NCBI RefSeq assembly: GCF_016918785.1
Contig: NZ_JAFFPT010000025.1
Location: 170,001-234,000, forward strand
Source: Leptospira ainazelensis
GTDB taxonomy: Bacteria > Spirochaetota > Leptospiria > Leptospirales > Leptospiraceae
DNA: 64,000 bases
Reading direction: 5' to 3'
Shown here: in pieces, positions 25,352-40,140 of the stretch
How the letters are laid out: each line of letters opens with the position of its first letter
Position numbering within the stretch: the stretch's first letter is position 1
Position numbers and translations under genes: made by a program
The notes under the pieces: model-generated
Told to the model about the DNA's origin: nothing
What the model saw: only the letters and a program-made list of their open reading frames with translations
The model's database searches: none

Positions 25352-26488
25352 TTAAAATTCTATCGGGGTAAAAAGTGCGAGGTGAAAGGTTCTAAATTCA
25401 TAAGTGTAACCGTTGTCTTTGAACAATGGGCCTCCGAAAGCAAGTCTAAATTTGAAATAACCGATCTTCGGAGTTTCAAAATAGAACATAAAAGAAAAGA
25501 CCTGTTGTTTGCTGAAACTTATCTGAGATCTGGCAAGGTTGCCTAACGTAAGCGCTTCTAAAGGAGAATAAGTTCCGGGATTGGAAAAATATGCGTACAA
25601 TGCCAACGGATCCGGACGAAGTAAACCTTTAGAAGCATAGTAGTATCCGAGCATTTCTAAATTCTTACCCGAAGAAAGATTTCCCAAGAGATAACTTACG
25701 AGCGGGTCGCCGCTCGCTGGGCTGATGTTCCCCGTTAAAAATTGAAGAGCCGAAAGATTATTTAAGAATGTGGTTCGATTGGTCGTATCCAAAAAAAAAT
25801 AACCTAAACTCAATGCAGGATCTTGAAAATCCACCGAGCCGGTTATTTTTACGTTTGCCGGTCCGACCCCAAATCCAAAACGAAACGAATCCGTTCCTTC
25901 CTTTCCGACGTAAAGAATCGGAATTGCCATAGAATAAATTCCTTCCACGCGTGTGTTGAGATCTTGTTTCGTCCGATCACTGGAAGAACTGGAAGGAGAT
26001 CCGCCGCCGGAAGAAGAATCGGACGAAGTCCCCGAAGGAGTATCGATCGGTTTCGGCATAAATTGATTGTCCAAGAAAAAACTGGAATTATGCAGAAGAA
26101 GATGAACTCCAATATATTCAGAAAGCTGAAAGTCTCTTGATTTTACATCCAACATCCAGGTCGCTTTTCCGGGGCCTTCTTGCGTCATCGTCGCCTCGTT
26201 TCCTTTTCCACGAATGTCAACGGTTACACTTTCTAACGTTACTCCCGGATTGATTGAAAACCATTTCGGGCCTTTTTTATCGGAACTCGGTTGTGCGTTC
26301 GTCTTATCGTCGTTCGGCGTTATGACGGGGATTTCATTTGGAGGAATCGTAGTCTCGTTAGGGGTCTGGACTAAGAACTTCGGTCCAAGATAAAGTTCCG
26401 GCGGGAAAAAAAGTTTTTTCGAATCTCCAAAGAGAGCGTTTACGCAAAATATAGATATGGCAAGATAGGAAGCGAGGATATTCTTCAT
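25352..26488 (-). CDS. Putative outer-membrane beta-barrel protein
   Basis: 378 residues with a cleavable signal (about residues 1-21). A Pro/Thr/Asn-rich linker (about 40-70) and a Ser/Gly-rich stretch (about 150-170, SSDSSSGGGSPSSSSSD) separate strand-rich segments such as FRFGFGVGPANVKITGSVDF. The terminal residue is Phe (LALFTPIEF), typical of barrel proteins recognised by BamA. No family recognised. Surface location is inferred. The Ser/Gly linker is a possible site of length variation. Confidence 0.6.
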   Translation of the reverse strand: MKNILASYLAISIFCVNALFGDSKKLFFPPELYLGPKFLVQTPNETTIPPNEIPVITPNDDKTNAQPSSDKKGPKWFSINPGVTLESVTVDIRGKGNEATMTQEGPGKATWMLDVKSRDFQLSEYIGVHLLLHNSSFFLDNQFMPKPIDTPSGTSSDSSSGGGSPSSSSSDRTKQDLNTRVEGIYSMAIPILYVGKEGTDSFRFGFGVGPANVKITGSVDFQDPALSLGYFFLDTTNRTTFLNNLSALQFLTGNISPASGDPLVSYLLGNLSSGKNLEMLGYYYASKGLLRPDPLALYAYFSNPGTYSPLEALTLGNLARSQISFSKQQVFSFMFYFETPKIGYFKFRLAFGGPLFKDNGYTYEFRTFHLALFTPIEF

Positions 26489-26596
26489 AGTTTTAATATT
26501 CTAATGTGTTTCCGTGAATTCAAAAAGAAATGGAATCCAAAATGAATACGATTTGAAAAAATCATCTCCATCTCTTCAAGTCTAAAACGAATCCTT

Positions 26597-27187
26597 TCAC
26601 CTTCCCAGTTCTTCCAGAGCGTCTTCGAGTCGATCGTCTCCCCAGAAAAGTTCTCCATTAGTGATAAAACTAGGCGCTCCGAAAATTCCGAGTTCGACGG
26701 CGCGGTCCGTCTGTTTTCGAAGGGATTGTTTTACTTCTTCATCGGATGCGTTTTTTAGAATTTTATCCGGATCCGCTCCGACTTTTTTTAAGATCGGAAC
26801 CAGGACTTCCGTCCGGGAGATATCTTGGTCTTTTGCAAAATTGGCTTGAAAGGTTTCTCGGATAAAAGAAGAAATCCAAGGTTGTTTTTCGTTTGCAATC
26901 GTGATTCTGGAAGCCAAAAGTCCGTTTCTCGGAAAAACACTCGGAACCAAAAAGTCGATCCCGTATTTGCGGGCTCTTCTTTTCATATCCTTCCACATAT
27001 ATTTTCCTTTTGCCGGAAAAAGATTAAACGGAGAATCGTTCCAACCTTGTTCTTTAAAAATCGGACCGAGTAAAAACGGTTTCCAAACGATTTCGATCTT
27101 GGAGTTTTGAATCAACTTTTCGATTCTCATGACTGAGAGGTAAGAATAGGTGCTTGCGAACTCAAAAAAGAATTCAATTTTCTGCAT
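26597..27187 (-). CDS. 2-hydroxychromene-2-carboxylate isomerase-like (DsbA/kappa-GST fold)
   Basis: 196 residues. The FFFEFASTYSYLS N-terminus has Ser in the position used by HCCA isomerases instead of the CxxC of DsbA, followed by the helical insert and the FGAPSFITNGELFWGDDRL C-terminal motif with the cis-Pro (GAPSF). The family is glutathione-dependent in aromatic degradation, but many bacteria with no such pathway carry it; no pathway partner is nearby. Cytoplasmic. Confidence 0.85.
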   Translation of the reverse strand: MQKIEFFFEFASTYSYLSVMRIEKLIQNSKIEIVWKPFLLGPIFKEQGWNDSPFNLFPAKGKYMWKDMKRRARKYGIDFLVPSVFPRNGLLASRITIANEKQPWISSFIRETFQANFAKDQDISRTEVLVPILKKVGADPDKILKNASDEEVKQSLRKQTDRAVELGIFGAPSFITNGELFWGDDRLEDALEELGR

Positions 27188-27217
27188 ATACTGAATCTCC
27201 TCGTGCGGTTAGTTTCC

Positions 27218-28162
27218 CTATTCAGGTTCTAACTTTGATTTAAAAAAAGCCCAAATTTCTTCGGCCGGATCCAGCTCGTAGGTCGGATTTCCCATTTTGA
27301 TAAAAGGAACCTTTCGGTTTACACCCGGCCAGTTATGACCTCCGTCCACGATCTTATAGAGTCTGACCGAAGTATTTCCCTTACATTGATTGTAAGAATA
27401 GATTTCGACGCTTGTTCCGTCGTCCATGTCGTCCTTTTTTTTGATTTCGGGCTGAATGACGCAGGAGTTCCATTGGAGCCACCGATTCACTGAATCTTCC
27501 ACGCTCAGAATTTCTCCTCCGTCTCTCACATAACCGCCGTAATACGGAACCGTGAAATCCTTGGTCCCGTTGATAAACGCCACGGATATATTGGACGAAG
27601 GTTCGAAGTTTCTGAGGACAAATTCAGAAATCTGAGAGGAAACGCTTACACCCGCACGAAATAGTTTTGTTCTTTCGATCAATATTCTCTGGGTCATAAA
27701 ACCCCCGTTGGAATGTCCAAAGATAAACACCTTGTCCTTTGCGATCGGATGAGACTCGGAAATATGATCGATGAGTTTTTCTAAAAAATGAACGTCGTTG
27801 ATCTTTTGTTTGTCGGCGGGAGTTGCTCCTCTTCCATCGGCCCAACTTCTGTCGATCCCGTCCGGATAAACGACTATAAAACCTTCTCGATCGGAGATTC
27901 GGTTGAGTTTGGAATCTTCCATAATATTTTTTCCGCTTCCGAGTCTTCCGTGAAGTCCGAATACCAAGGGAAGTTTTTCAGTTGCGGAATTTTTTTTCTC
28001 AGGTAAATGAATCCAGTAAGTTCTTTCCATTCCGTCCACGGTGATTTTTTCCAATCGAGAGCCGTCCTTTGTTTCCGTCCGAAGATTTCGCAAAAGTCTG
28101 CAGTCGGTTAGGATGGGTAGAATGAAGAATAAGAATATTATGAATTTCCAATGCGTTTTCAT
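27218..28162 (-). CDS. PHB-depolymerase/LpqC-like esterase lipoprotein
   Basis: 314 residues with a lipoprotein signal (lipobox LTDC, Cys21). An alpha/beta-hydrolase of the LpqC/feruloyl-esterase type: FGLHGRLGSGKNIM (oxyanion loop), YPDGIDRSWADGRG, the nucleophile Ser in GHSNGGFM, and GGHNWPG with the catalytic His. Likely hydrolyses esters at the cell envelope. Its start overlaps the preceding lipoprotein gene by 4 nt; the three-gene run to 29285 appears to be one operon. Confidence 0.85.
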   Translation of the reverse strand: MKTHWKFIIFLFFILPILTDCRLLRNLRTETKDGSRLEKITVDGMERTYWIHLPEKKNSATEKLPLVFGLHGRLGSGKNIMEDSKLNRISDREGFIVVYPDGIDRSWADGRGATPADKQKINDVHFLEKLIDHISESHPIAKDKVFIFGHSNGGFMTQRILIERTKLFRAGVSVSSQISEFVLRNFEPSSNISVAFINGTKDFTVPYYGGYVRDGGEILSVEDSVNRWLQWNSCVIQPEIKKKDDMDDGTSVEIYSYNQCKGNTSVRLYKIVDGGHNWPGVNRKVPFIKMGNPTYELDPAEEIWAFFKSKLEPE

Positions 28163-28677
28163 TTTTGTTTTTCAAATTCCTCCAAAGAATGGATCAGAGA
28201 TTTTTCAAACGAAGAGGAGGGCCAATAAAATGGGGAGAATGGAATTAAAATCCAACCCCTCCATTGATCCAAGAGCAGTTCGTGCACGGATTCTTTCGAG
28301 GGTTTTCCGGATTCCGAAACCCGATACATAAGAATATGTTCGCTTCGAATATGATAAGGGAAAATACCGAGGGTCAAAAGGCTCGTGATAAGGTTGAGAA
28401 AATGAAGTCCTCGGTATTCGTATTCCGCTTCCTTTTCTTGAAGAATGATTTCTAAAAGAACTTCCGATTTTTCATTCTCTTGATAACCTTTTTCCTGAAG
28501 ATTTTTTTTGATATGATTCATTTCCGCGGCGTAATAGGTAAATCCGGTGAATTCAAGACGCAAAGGTTTTCCTTTCGGAATGGAAATGGAATCTCGAATG
28601 ATTTCCGGCGGATTTACGATTCCAATACAGGAAGAAAGAAAAACGATACCGAGTAAGATAAGAATTTTCTGTTTCAT
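28159..28677 (-). CDS. Putative lipoprotein, unknown function (pair member 1)
   Basis: 172 residues. Lipobox LSSC at about residues 14-17. The remainder alternates strands and helices, with a Glu/Lys-rich middle and a hydrophobic LNLITSLLTLGIFPYH segment (about 94-109). Closely packed with its neighbours (overlaps the esterase gene by 4 nt; 2 nt after the 28680-29285 gene). It shares with that neighbour the order lipobox, strand, EILRTF/IKKNL helix and apolar segment, so the two may be distant paralogues. Confidence 0.7.
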   Translation of the reverse strand: MKQKILILLGIVFLSSCIGIVNPPEIIRDSISIPKGKPLRLEFTGFTYYAAEMNHIKKNLQEKGYQENEKSEVLLEIILQEKEAEYEYRGLHFLNLITSLLTLGIFPYHIRSEHILMYRVSESGKPSKESVHELLLDQWRGWILIPFSPFYWPSSSFEKSLIHSLEEFEKQK

Positions 28678-28679
28678 TT

Positions 28680-29285
28680 TTAATAAACCGATCTCGAATC
28701 GAGAAGAAATTTTTTCGCATAACCAGCGTAGACGAATTCCATATCCTCCCTGTCGTCGAAAGGCATCAGCAAAAGAGGAATCCAGCCGATCGCGAGGACG
28801 TTTTCAATGGAATAAGAATATTCGGCAATTTTCTGATTTCGTTTCCAGACTTTGAACAAAACCCGGTCCGAAGATTTCTGAAGGATCGGAAAGATCAGAA
28901 ACGTTCTATAAGCCGCGATTCGATTGAGGAGATAGAGCGAAAATTTTCCCGGTTCCTTTTCGAGCATCCAAGAGAGAGGTTGAGAATGTTCTCCGAAAAA
29001 CAAAGAAAAACGAGGCGCCTTTTCCAAGATGATTTGAATCTTAATTTCGGAGTCCGTCTTTGTATGGACTGAAAGTTTTTTAAATCTTCCGGAAAGATAA
29101 AACGTCCTCAGAATTTCGGACGCAAATTTCTTGCTGGAATCCTCTTTCCATCCGATCAATTCATAGGTAACTTCCTTGTCCACGTCGGTTTCCAACTTCG
29201 ACACAACGGGCGGATCGCCGATAATAAATGTGGAGCAGGTTTGAAAGAAAAGAAAACTCAAAGAAAGAATTATTTTTCTCAACAT
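28680..29285 (-). CDS. Putative lipoprotein, unknown function (pair member 2)
   Basis: 201 residues. Lipobox FQTC at about residues 14-17. The mature part contains a helix (ASEILRTFYLSGRF) and a long apolar segment (AAYRTFLIFPIL, then VLAIGWIPLLLMPF). First gene of the lipoprotein-lipoprotein-esterase run. No family recognised. Possibly a distant paralogue of the next gene, judged from layout only. Confidence 0.68.
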   Translation of the reverse strand: MLRKIILSLSFLFFQTCSTFIIGDPPVVSKLETDVDKEVTYELIGWKEDSSKKFASEILRTFYLSGRFKKLSVHTKTDSEIKIQIILEKAPRFSLFFGEHSQPLSWMLEKEPGKFSLYLLNRIAAYRTFLIFPILQKSSDRVLFKVWKRNQKIAEYSYSIENVLAIGWIPLLLMPFDDREDMEFVYAGYAKKFLLDSRSVY

Positions 29286-29416
29286 TGAGAATAAAATGAA
29301 AAGTTTTCTTTTAAGATCAAGTCCTAAATCCGAAACGACTGCAAAGGAAGATATCGTTGATTCTCGATCCGATTCGAGTTTTTTTTCGATATCAAGATCC
29401 GTATTTTAGAAAATTC

Positions 29417-31868
<2,452 letters not shown>

Positions 31869-31876
<8 letters not shown>

Positions 31877-33290
31877 GTGTGATGACTACTTTGATCGCTT
31901 CGGGAGTATGAGCGGTCGTAAAAGCCTCGGAAAGTTTTTCCGGAGAATAAGAATGTGTGATCATATTCTTTTCCAACGCTTCGGTCACTTTTTTATTTTC
32001 CTGAAGGAGTTTTATCGCGAGGTGGAAATCGCCGCAACGAGAAGTGTGGATCGATTTTCCTAAATTCAAAAATTCTAATAGAGGATTTCCTTTGGATTCT
32101 CCTTTGAAAAGGATCGCGCTTCGAGGTCGTATTAAGGAATTCTCATGTTTTGAGTTGGGTCGAATGAGAAGATCGATTTCTTCCGCGGTTCCCGCGATTC
32201 CAAGATCAAATCTCGGAACGTGTCCTTCGAATTCCTTAGAAAGAAGAATTTTTTCCGCTTCTTCCAAACTTCCGTAATAGACTTTGAAATGAGAAGGAAG
32301 AGATATCTTCCCCACGCTCGGAGCTACATAGACGGTTTGATTGGTACGATTTTCCTTTTCCCAGTGAAAGTTTAGATTCTCCTCGCTGAATTGCAAAAGG
32401 GAAAGTTCGTCTACTACGAGTTCGGTGAGTTTTTTTACGCCGAAGACTTCTTGTCCGTTCGTGGTTTTTAGATGGAGTTCCCGTTTGGAAAGTCGAATCG
32501 CACTTTCAAATCCGGAAGTCGTGCTCGTCGTATCATAGACGATTGCAAAACGTTCTTTCAGAGATTCTAAACTTTCCTTTCTGAGATCGATCGTTTCGTC
32601 CGCGCCTAGATTGAGGGAAAGTTTTAAAAGATGATCGTGTCTTGCAAGAGCGGTGATTTTAAAATCGATTCCGGAAGAAGTTCGATAAGCGGCTAACGCG
32701 GCGATGACGAGACTTCCCAATCTTCTCGGTCCTAAAACGGCTACGTTATCTCCCTTCTTTGGTGGAGAAGCGATAACCGCCTGCAAAGATGCCGCGAAGG
32801 GTTCGATGAGAACCGCGGTCTTATCCGGAATATCGGTGAACGGTATCGCCGCATTCTGCGGAGCTAAGATATAAGGACCGAATCCTCCGGGAAGTCTGTC
32901 GATTCCGAGGACCTTTCTTTCCGGGCTGTGTGTAGGAATTCCTTCTTCGCAGAATTCATCGACGGGATCGTCGCCCCTGGCTTCGAAGGTGTCGTTGATC
33001 TCGACTACGTATTTTTGTTTGATTCCGCTTTGTGGTTCTAAGTCTTCTGCGATGACCTCGTGTCCGATGACTTGAGGCAAGGGAAAAGGAAGAAAACGTC
33101 GGGAGAGATCGGTGGAACAAACTCCGCAGAGTTTGGATTTTAGAAGTTTGTATCCCGGTCCAAGATGAAGATATTCTTTTCCGTTTCTGGAAATGTCCCA
33201 GCCCGTTTCGAGACTTCCTTCAAACTGATACTTTGCGGTTTCGAAAGAATCATCCGAACGATAGTCCATAGCATCAAATTGGATTTTCAT
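31869..33290 (-). CDS. Atypical zinc-type medium-chain dehydrogenase
   Basis: 473 residues, against about 350 for usual MDR enzymes. KLCGVCSTDLSRR holds the catalytic-zinc Cys, and VIGHEV holds the His-Glu. IEPFAASLQAV and VAVLGPRRLGS are the cofactor-domain motifs (Rossmann turn altered). The structural zinc cluster is mostly lost: one Cys (EFCEEG) remains where four are expected. An insertion at about 265-340 accounts for the extra length. Coupled to the SAHH-like gene (8-nt overlap). Likely an NAD(P)-dependent oxidation of an alcohol on a nucleoside- or sugar-like substrate; inferred. Confidence 0.75.
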
Positions 33291-33367
33291 ACCTTACCCT
33301 TGTTTAGACAAAGAATTTAAGAATTACGGTCAGTGTAGAATGGCGCGGGATTCCGACAAATCCATTC

Positions 33368-34144
33368 TCAAGAGTTGGAGAATAGAACCCGGCCCTTTCT
33401 CCAAACCTGAAATTCTCCGGGAGAGAAATGATTCCATTCTTCGTTGGAAGTAAGAGGTTGAGTCGCGATGACCGTGACTATGTCGCCCGGTCTTGTGACT
33501 TTTCGAAAGTCCACGCTGAGGTCCGCGTCCAGAAGTCGGGCCTTTCCAAAGGGAGACTTTCTTGTGATCCAGGAAAGTTTGGTCGAGCAGAAGGCGTAGA
33601 GGTTTTTGGAATCGCTGAAGAGGAGGTTGGAGACCCCTTTTGTTCGGAGTTCCGTCACAAGTTTTAGGATGGCACGGAAAAGTTCGGCTTCGTTCCGAGG
33701 GCGATCTCGGAACTTCTTCTTGAGCTTCCCCAGGAGCCAGCAAAACGCGTATTCGGAGTCCGTACTTCCGACCGGCTTAAAATCACCGAGGGATTCTTCT
33801 TTGATTCCTTTGAATTGCCCGTTATGGGCGAAGGTCCAGTAGGAACCCCAAAATTCTCGGACAAAGGGATGGGTGTTTTTCAATTCCACCTTTCCGCGGT
33901 TTGCCTTTCGGATATGGCTGATGACGGTTTCGCTCTTGATCGGAAGTGTTCGGACGAACTCGGCGATTTTGGATTCTACCCCCGGCGCGGGGTCGTGGAA
34001 GACGCGAAGTCCTTTTTTTTCATAGAAGGCGATTCCCCAACCGTCCTTGTGAGGACCGGTCTTTCCGCCTCTCTGAACAAGTCCGGTAAGACTGAAGCTG
34101 ATGTCCGTCGGAACATTGGCGCTCATACCGAGGAGTTCACACAT
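33368..34144 (-). CDS. Class II glutamine amidotransferase (YafJ/EgtC-like)
   Basis: 258 residues. Starts MCELLGM, so Cys2 becomes the N-terminal nucleophile. Other motifs are [27 protein letters not shown] and STDSEYAF, as in stand-alone class II amidotransferase domains of the YafJ type. The acceptor domain is absent. It lies upstream of, and in line with, the MDR and SAHH-like genes with a 77-base gap containing a GGATTCCGAC repeat fragment, so co-transcription is possible but not shown. Confidence 0.88.
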   Translation of the reverse strand: MCELLGMSANVPTDISFSLTGLVQRGGKTGPHKDGWGIAFYEKKGLRVFHDPAPGVESKIAEFVRTLPIKSETVISHIRKANRGKVELKNTHPFVREFWGSYWTFAHNGQFKGIKEESLGDFKPVGSTDSEYAFCWLLGKLKKKFRDRPRNEAELFRAILKLVTELRTKGVSNLLFSDSKNLYAFCSTKLSWITRKSPFGKARLLDADLSVDFRKVTRPGDIVTVIATQPLTSNEEWNHFSPGEFQVWRKGRVLFSNS

Positions 34145-34243
34145 ATGTTTTCCTTTTTTATGGACAAGTTTAATATATTAGAATAATTTTCATTAAAACG
34201 AAATAATACTGTCCAGCGATTTTTTCAAGGATTCCTTGCAGAA

Positions 34244-35373
34244 ATGAGCACGCAACTGGAAACTGAGCGGGTGATTTTGCATATAGATACAGAAACCGGC
34301 TGGAGAGGAGGGGAAAGACAACTTCTCCTCTTGGCGGAAGGCCTCAAGAAAAGAAAGATTCCTCAACTCATCCTGGGCAAACCGGGATCGGCTCTGGAAA
34401 GCCGTTGTTCCGACCACGGACTTCCCTTTGAAGCGCTTGCAATGAAGGGAGAATGGGATCTTGCGTCCGTGAAGGCGATCCGCGCGATCGTCCAGGAAAA
34501 AAAAATTCGACTGATTCATACGCACACCGCGAAGGCACATACGCTCGCGCTCTTTGCAAAATCAAAACTTCCGACAATCAAACTCGTAGTTTCCAGACGC
34601 GTAGATTTTAGTATCCGAAAAAATCTATTCTCTATCTGGAAATATAAATCCAAACGGAATGATCTCTTTCTCACAGTTTCCAATAAGATTCGTGAAATTC
34701 TTTTGAGAGACGGAGTCGATCCCGCAAAGACGGTCACCGTTCACAGTGGAATTGATTTTTCCTTTGCAAAAAAATTACCGGATCCTGCGCGTTATAAAAA
34801 AGAATTCTCGATCAAAAAAGATACGATCGTGATCGGAAACGTAGCCGCGCTCGTAGATCACAAAGATCAGAAAACTCTTCTCCATGCGATAGCAAAGATC
34901 GATCCTTCTAAGAATTTCAAACTTCTCATTTTGGGAGAAGGGGAACTCAGGAAAGAATTGGAGGACCTCGCAAGTTCATTAGGAATTTCTGATAGAGTAA
35001 TTTTTACCGGTTATAGACAGGACGTTCCGGATATTCTTTCCCTTTTCGACATTTTTACTCTGACTTCCAAAGAAGAAGGACTCGGAACTTCGATCCTTGA
35101 CGCGATGGCGGTCGGACTTCCCGTAGTTGCGACCAAAGGCGGAGGAATCGGAGAAATGCTGACTCACGAAAAAGGAGCCTTTCTTGCAGACGTCGGAGAT
35201 TTCGAGGCTTTGGCAAAGTATTACGAAATTCTTATGGATGATTTAAAACTTAGAAAGACGTTCGGAACGTTTAACAAAGAATCCGTAAAAAGATTCTCCA
35301 TCAAAAACACGATCCGTAAAACGGAACTCGCATACTATTCCTTCTTAGGGGAAGAACTTTTCGGAGCCGCAGA

Positions 35374-35377
<4 letters not shown>
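34244..35377 (+). CDS. GT4 family glycosyltransferase
   Basis: 377 residues. [22 protein letters not shown] at residues 13-34 (shortened here) is the acceptor-side motif. [22 protein letters not shown] and the donor-side LGEGELR, TGYRQD and [15 protein letters not shown] (EX7E) complete the GT-B fold. Probably adds a hexose or heptose in LPS or glycolipid synthesis. Its stop overlaps the polA start by 4 nt, an unexpected coupling of an envelope enzyme with a DNA polymerase. Confidence 0.9.
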
Positions 35378-38124
<2,747 letters not shown>

Positions 38125-38230
38125 ACTATTCTAAGATTATTCCTATTTAAAAATTCCAATTTATTAGTCGTTCATTCCCTTATTCAGAATCGACCTTGAT
38201 ATAGGAACGAGCGGCTTACAGCTGGATACT

Positions 38231-38845
38231 ATGAATAGTCCCCGCTATTTCTTCCGGCAGAGAAATTCAGAATTTCTAAATCGATCCGCATTTTCGATGT
38301 TAGTTGCTCTGTTTCCTCTGGCTTCTTGTACGATTTGGCCGATTCTTACAGTAGCCGTTTCGTCCAAATCCGGGAATTCCGATCCTTTCCCGATTCTTGC
38401 ACTATTTCTTCTACTTCCAAACGGCGGCGGAGGATCCGAATCCGCCAATAACACAACTCCAATCGTTTCGACATCGACTTGCGAAACGGCGGGTTGCGCT
38501 CTCCTATTATCTTCGGTCACAAGAGGAAATTTAGGAGGTATCAGCGGCGCGGATACATTCTGTGCGAATGACGCCTTTTTGCAAGGAGCTCCCGGAGATC
38601 CGGCAGGTTATAAGGCTCTGATTATGACTGAAAATGGAACCCGAAATTTGGCTAACTCTTGGGTGCTTTATCCCAACACGGTTTATCGAAGTCTGAATAA
38701 CGGAAACTTGCAAATTGCGACGACCGATGCTACAAACTTAGTTTCCGGATGGATCGGCATCAGCAATGCGCCGAATCAGGAAATCGACGCCGGCGGCTCC
38801 TTTTCCTGTGATACCTTTTTGCTTCTATATTGTGTACAAAGATGA
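38231..38845 (+). CDS. DUF1554 lipoprotein with an internal deletion
   Basis: 204 residues. Signal and lipobox (FPLASC at about residues 30-35) and a short linker precede a DUF1554 domain (GCALLLSS, GNLGGISGADTFCAND, YKALIMTENGTRN, then SCDTFLLLYCVQR). DUF1554 is found mainly in Leptospira surface lipoproteins. Compared with the paralogue at 40120-40860, about 44 residues are missing between the NLQIATTDA and DAGGSFSC segments, including the Trp-Thr-x-Cys part of the fold. It may be truncated in function. The next gene starts within its stop codon (ATGA). Confidence 0.85.
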   Translation: MNSPRYFFRQRNSEFLNRSAFSMLVALFPLASCTIWPILTVAVSSKSGNSDPFPILALFLLLPNGGGGSESANNTTPIVSTSTCETAGCALLLSSVTRGNLGGISGADTFCANDAFLQGAPGDPAGYKALIMTENGTRNLANSWVLYPNTVYRSLNNGNLQIATTDATNLVSGWIGISNAPNQEIDAGGSFSCDTFLLLYCVQR

Positions 38846-39177
38846 TGAAAAATATAAAAATCAAAACTTTTATACATTATATATTTATAATGTTTTTATC
38901 CGTTTCTTTTTATTTTTGTCAACACGCGAGAGTCGAACTTTCTCCGATCGTGAATCAGAAAAAGAAAACGGAGTCAAAAAAAGAACGAATTCTTCTAAAA
39001 CAAAATTATTACTTAATGGGGTTACTTCCTCGTAAGATAGAATACGAGGAAGCAAACGTTTGTCCGGAAAGAGGAATCAAAGAGATTCATCAATATTCTT
39101 CTTTTGCTAATGTGGTTTTCGAACAAATAACGTTAGGAATCTATTCCCCTCGTTCATTAGAAATTTTTTGTCATTGA
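38842..39177 (+). CDS. Bor-family (lambda Bor/Iss-like) lipoprotein
   Basis: 111 residues. Lipobox SFYFC at about residues 19-23. The C-terminal half carries the Bor pattern: YYLMGLLPRK, a Cys (ANVCPERGI), then ITLGIYSPRSLEIFC, to be compared with HHFFVSGIGQKK, KICGG and ITLGIYTPLEARVYC of phage lambda Bor. Bor/Iss are outer-membrane lipoproteins linked to serum survival in E. coli; whether this one does so is unknown. ATG overlaps the DUF1554 stop (ATGA). The OmpA-fusion gene follows 4 nt after its stop. Confidence 0.78.
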   Translation: MMKNIKIKTFIHYIFIMFLSVSFYFCQHARVELSPIVNQKKKTESKKERILLKQNYYLMGLLPRKIEYEEANVCPERGIKEIHQYSSFANVVFEQITLGIYSPRSLEIFCH

Positions 39178-39181
39178 GACG

Positions 39182-40084
39182 ATGTTAAGAATAAACCAAA
39201 AAAACGGAAACGATCTTTTCTTATGGGGAATCTGCATCGGATTCTTTTCCTTAATCTTGAATTGTCATCAGACCATCGTAATTCCTCTCAAATCCCCGCG
39301 TTTGGGAGAATCGATCAAGGGAGTAAAGTCCACTTCCAGAAGTTACATTCTCGGATATTTTGAAGGAAGTCATTCAAAGGCAGAGTGTTCGGAAGGAATC
39401 GAAAATTTTAGGATTTTCAGAAGTATTTCCGACTTTGTGATTCATATTCTTTTGGGCGGTATCTATGATACCAGAAGTGTGGAAGTGGAATGTTTTCGTC
39501 CAAGATTGGATTTCACATCGATTCAAAAATCGGGTTCTATGATTTTAAAAGGAGTTCATTTTAATTCGAACTCGGATCAGATTCTAAACGAGTCTCATAT
39601 CATATTGGACGAGTTGTCAAAATATTTAAAAGAAAATTCAAATCTTAGAATATTGATCTTAGGTCATACGGATCTCAACGGAAATCAAAAAAGAAACGAC
39701 GACCTTTCCCTGGAAAGAGCGTCCGCAACAAAGATGTTTTTGATCTCGAAAGGAATCGATTCTTCCAGAATGGAAATCAAAGGTCTCGGATCCAAGAAGC
39801 CGATGATCCGAGGTCTCGATGAACGGGCCTCCTCTCTCAATCGAAGAATTGAAATTCAAGTTTTAAAAGGAAAAGACGACGATGCCCTTTCCAAAAAGAA
39901 AATCGAATCCGAGGAGGATTCGACGGAAAACTATACAACGAGAATTATCTTTAGAAACGGAAGTATTCTGAACGGAAACATACTCAATCAAACCGCTCAT
40001 ACGATTCAGATGGAAAGAAAGGGAGAGATTCAGGAAATCGCAAAGGATAAGATTAGAAAAATTGAATATATTCGCAAAAAATAG
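39182..40084 (+). CDS. Fusion lipoprotein: Bor-like domain, OmpA domain, LSm-like tail module
   Basis: 300 residues. Lipobox LILNC (about 24-28). Residues about 50-105 repeat the Bor pattern (RSYILGYFEG, AECSEGI, LLGGIYDTRSVEVEC). Residues about 115-235 form an OmpA_C domain (LKGVHFNSNSDQIL, GHTDLNG, SLERASATK, SSLNRRIEI). The final 50 residues (IIFRNGSILNGNILNQTAHT) match the start of the mature protein at 59006-59941 (IILKDGTILKGRVASQNAQT). It could tether a Bor-like surface domain to peptidoglycan. Third gene of the operon. Confidence 0.82.
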   Translation: MLRINQKNGNDLFLWGICIGFFSLILNCHQTIVIPLKSPRLGESIKGVKSTSRSYILGYFEGSHSKAECSEGIENFRIFRSISDFVIHILLGGIYDTRSVEVECFRPRLDFTSIQKSGSMILKGVHFNSNSDQILNESHIILDELSKYLKENSNLRILILGHTDLNGNQKRNDDLSLERASATKMFLISKGIDSSRMEIKGLGSKKPMIRGLDERASSLNRRIEIQVLKGKDDDALSKKKIESEEDSTENYTTRIIFRNGSILNGNILNQTAHTIQMERKGEIQEIAKDKIRKIEYIRKK

Positions 40085-40140
40085 ACGAATCATACTTGTT
40101 TTTGTTTTGGTGATTTTATATGTTTAATCAGATTAAATTT

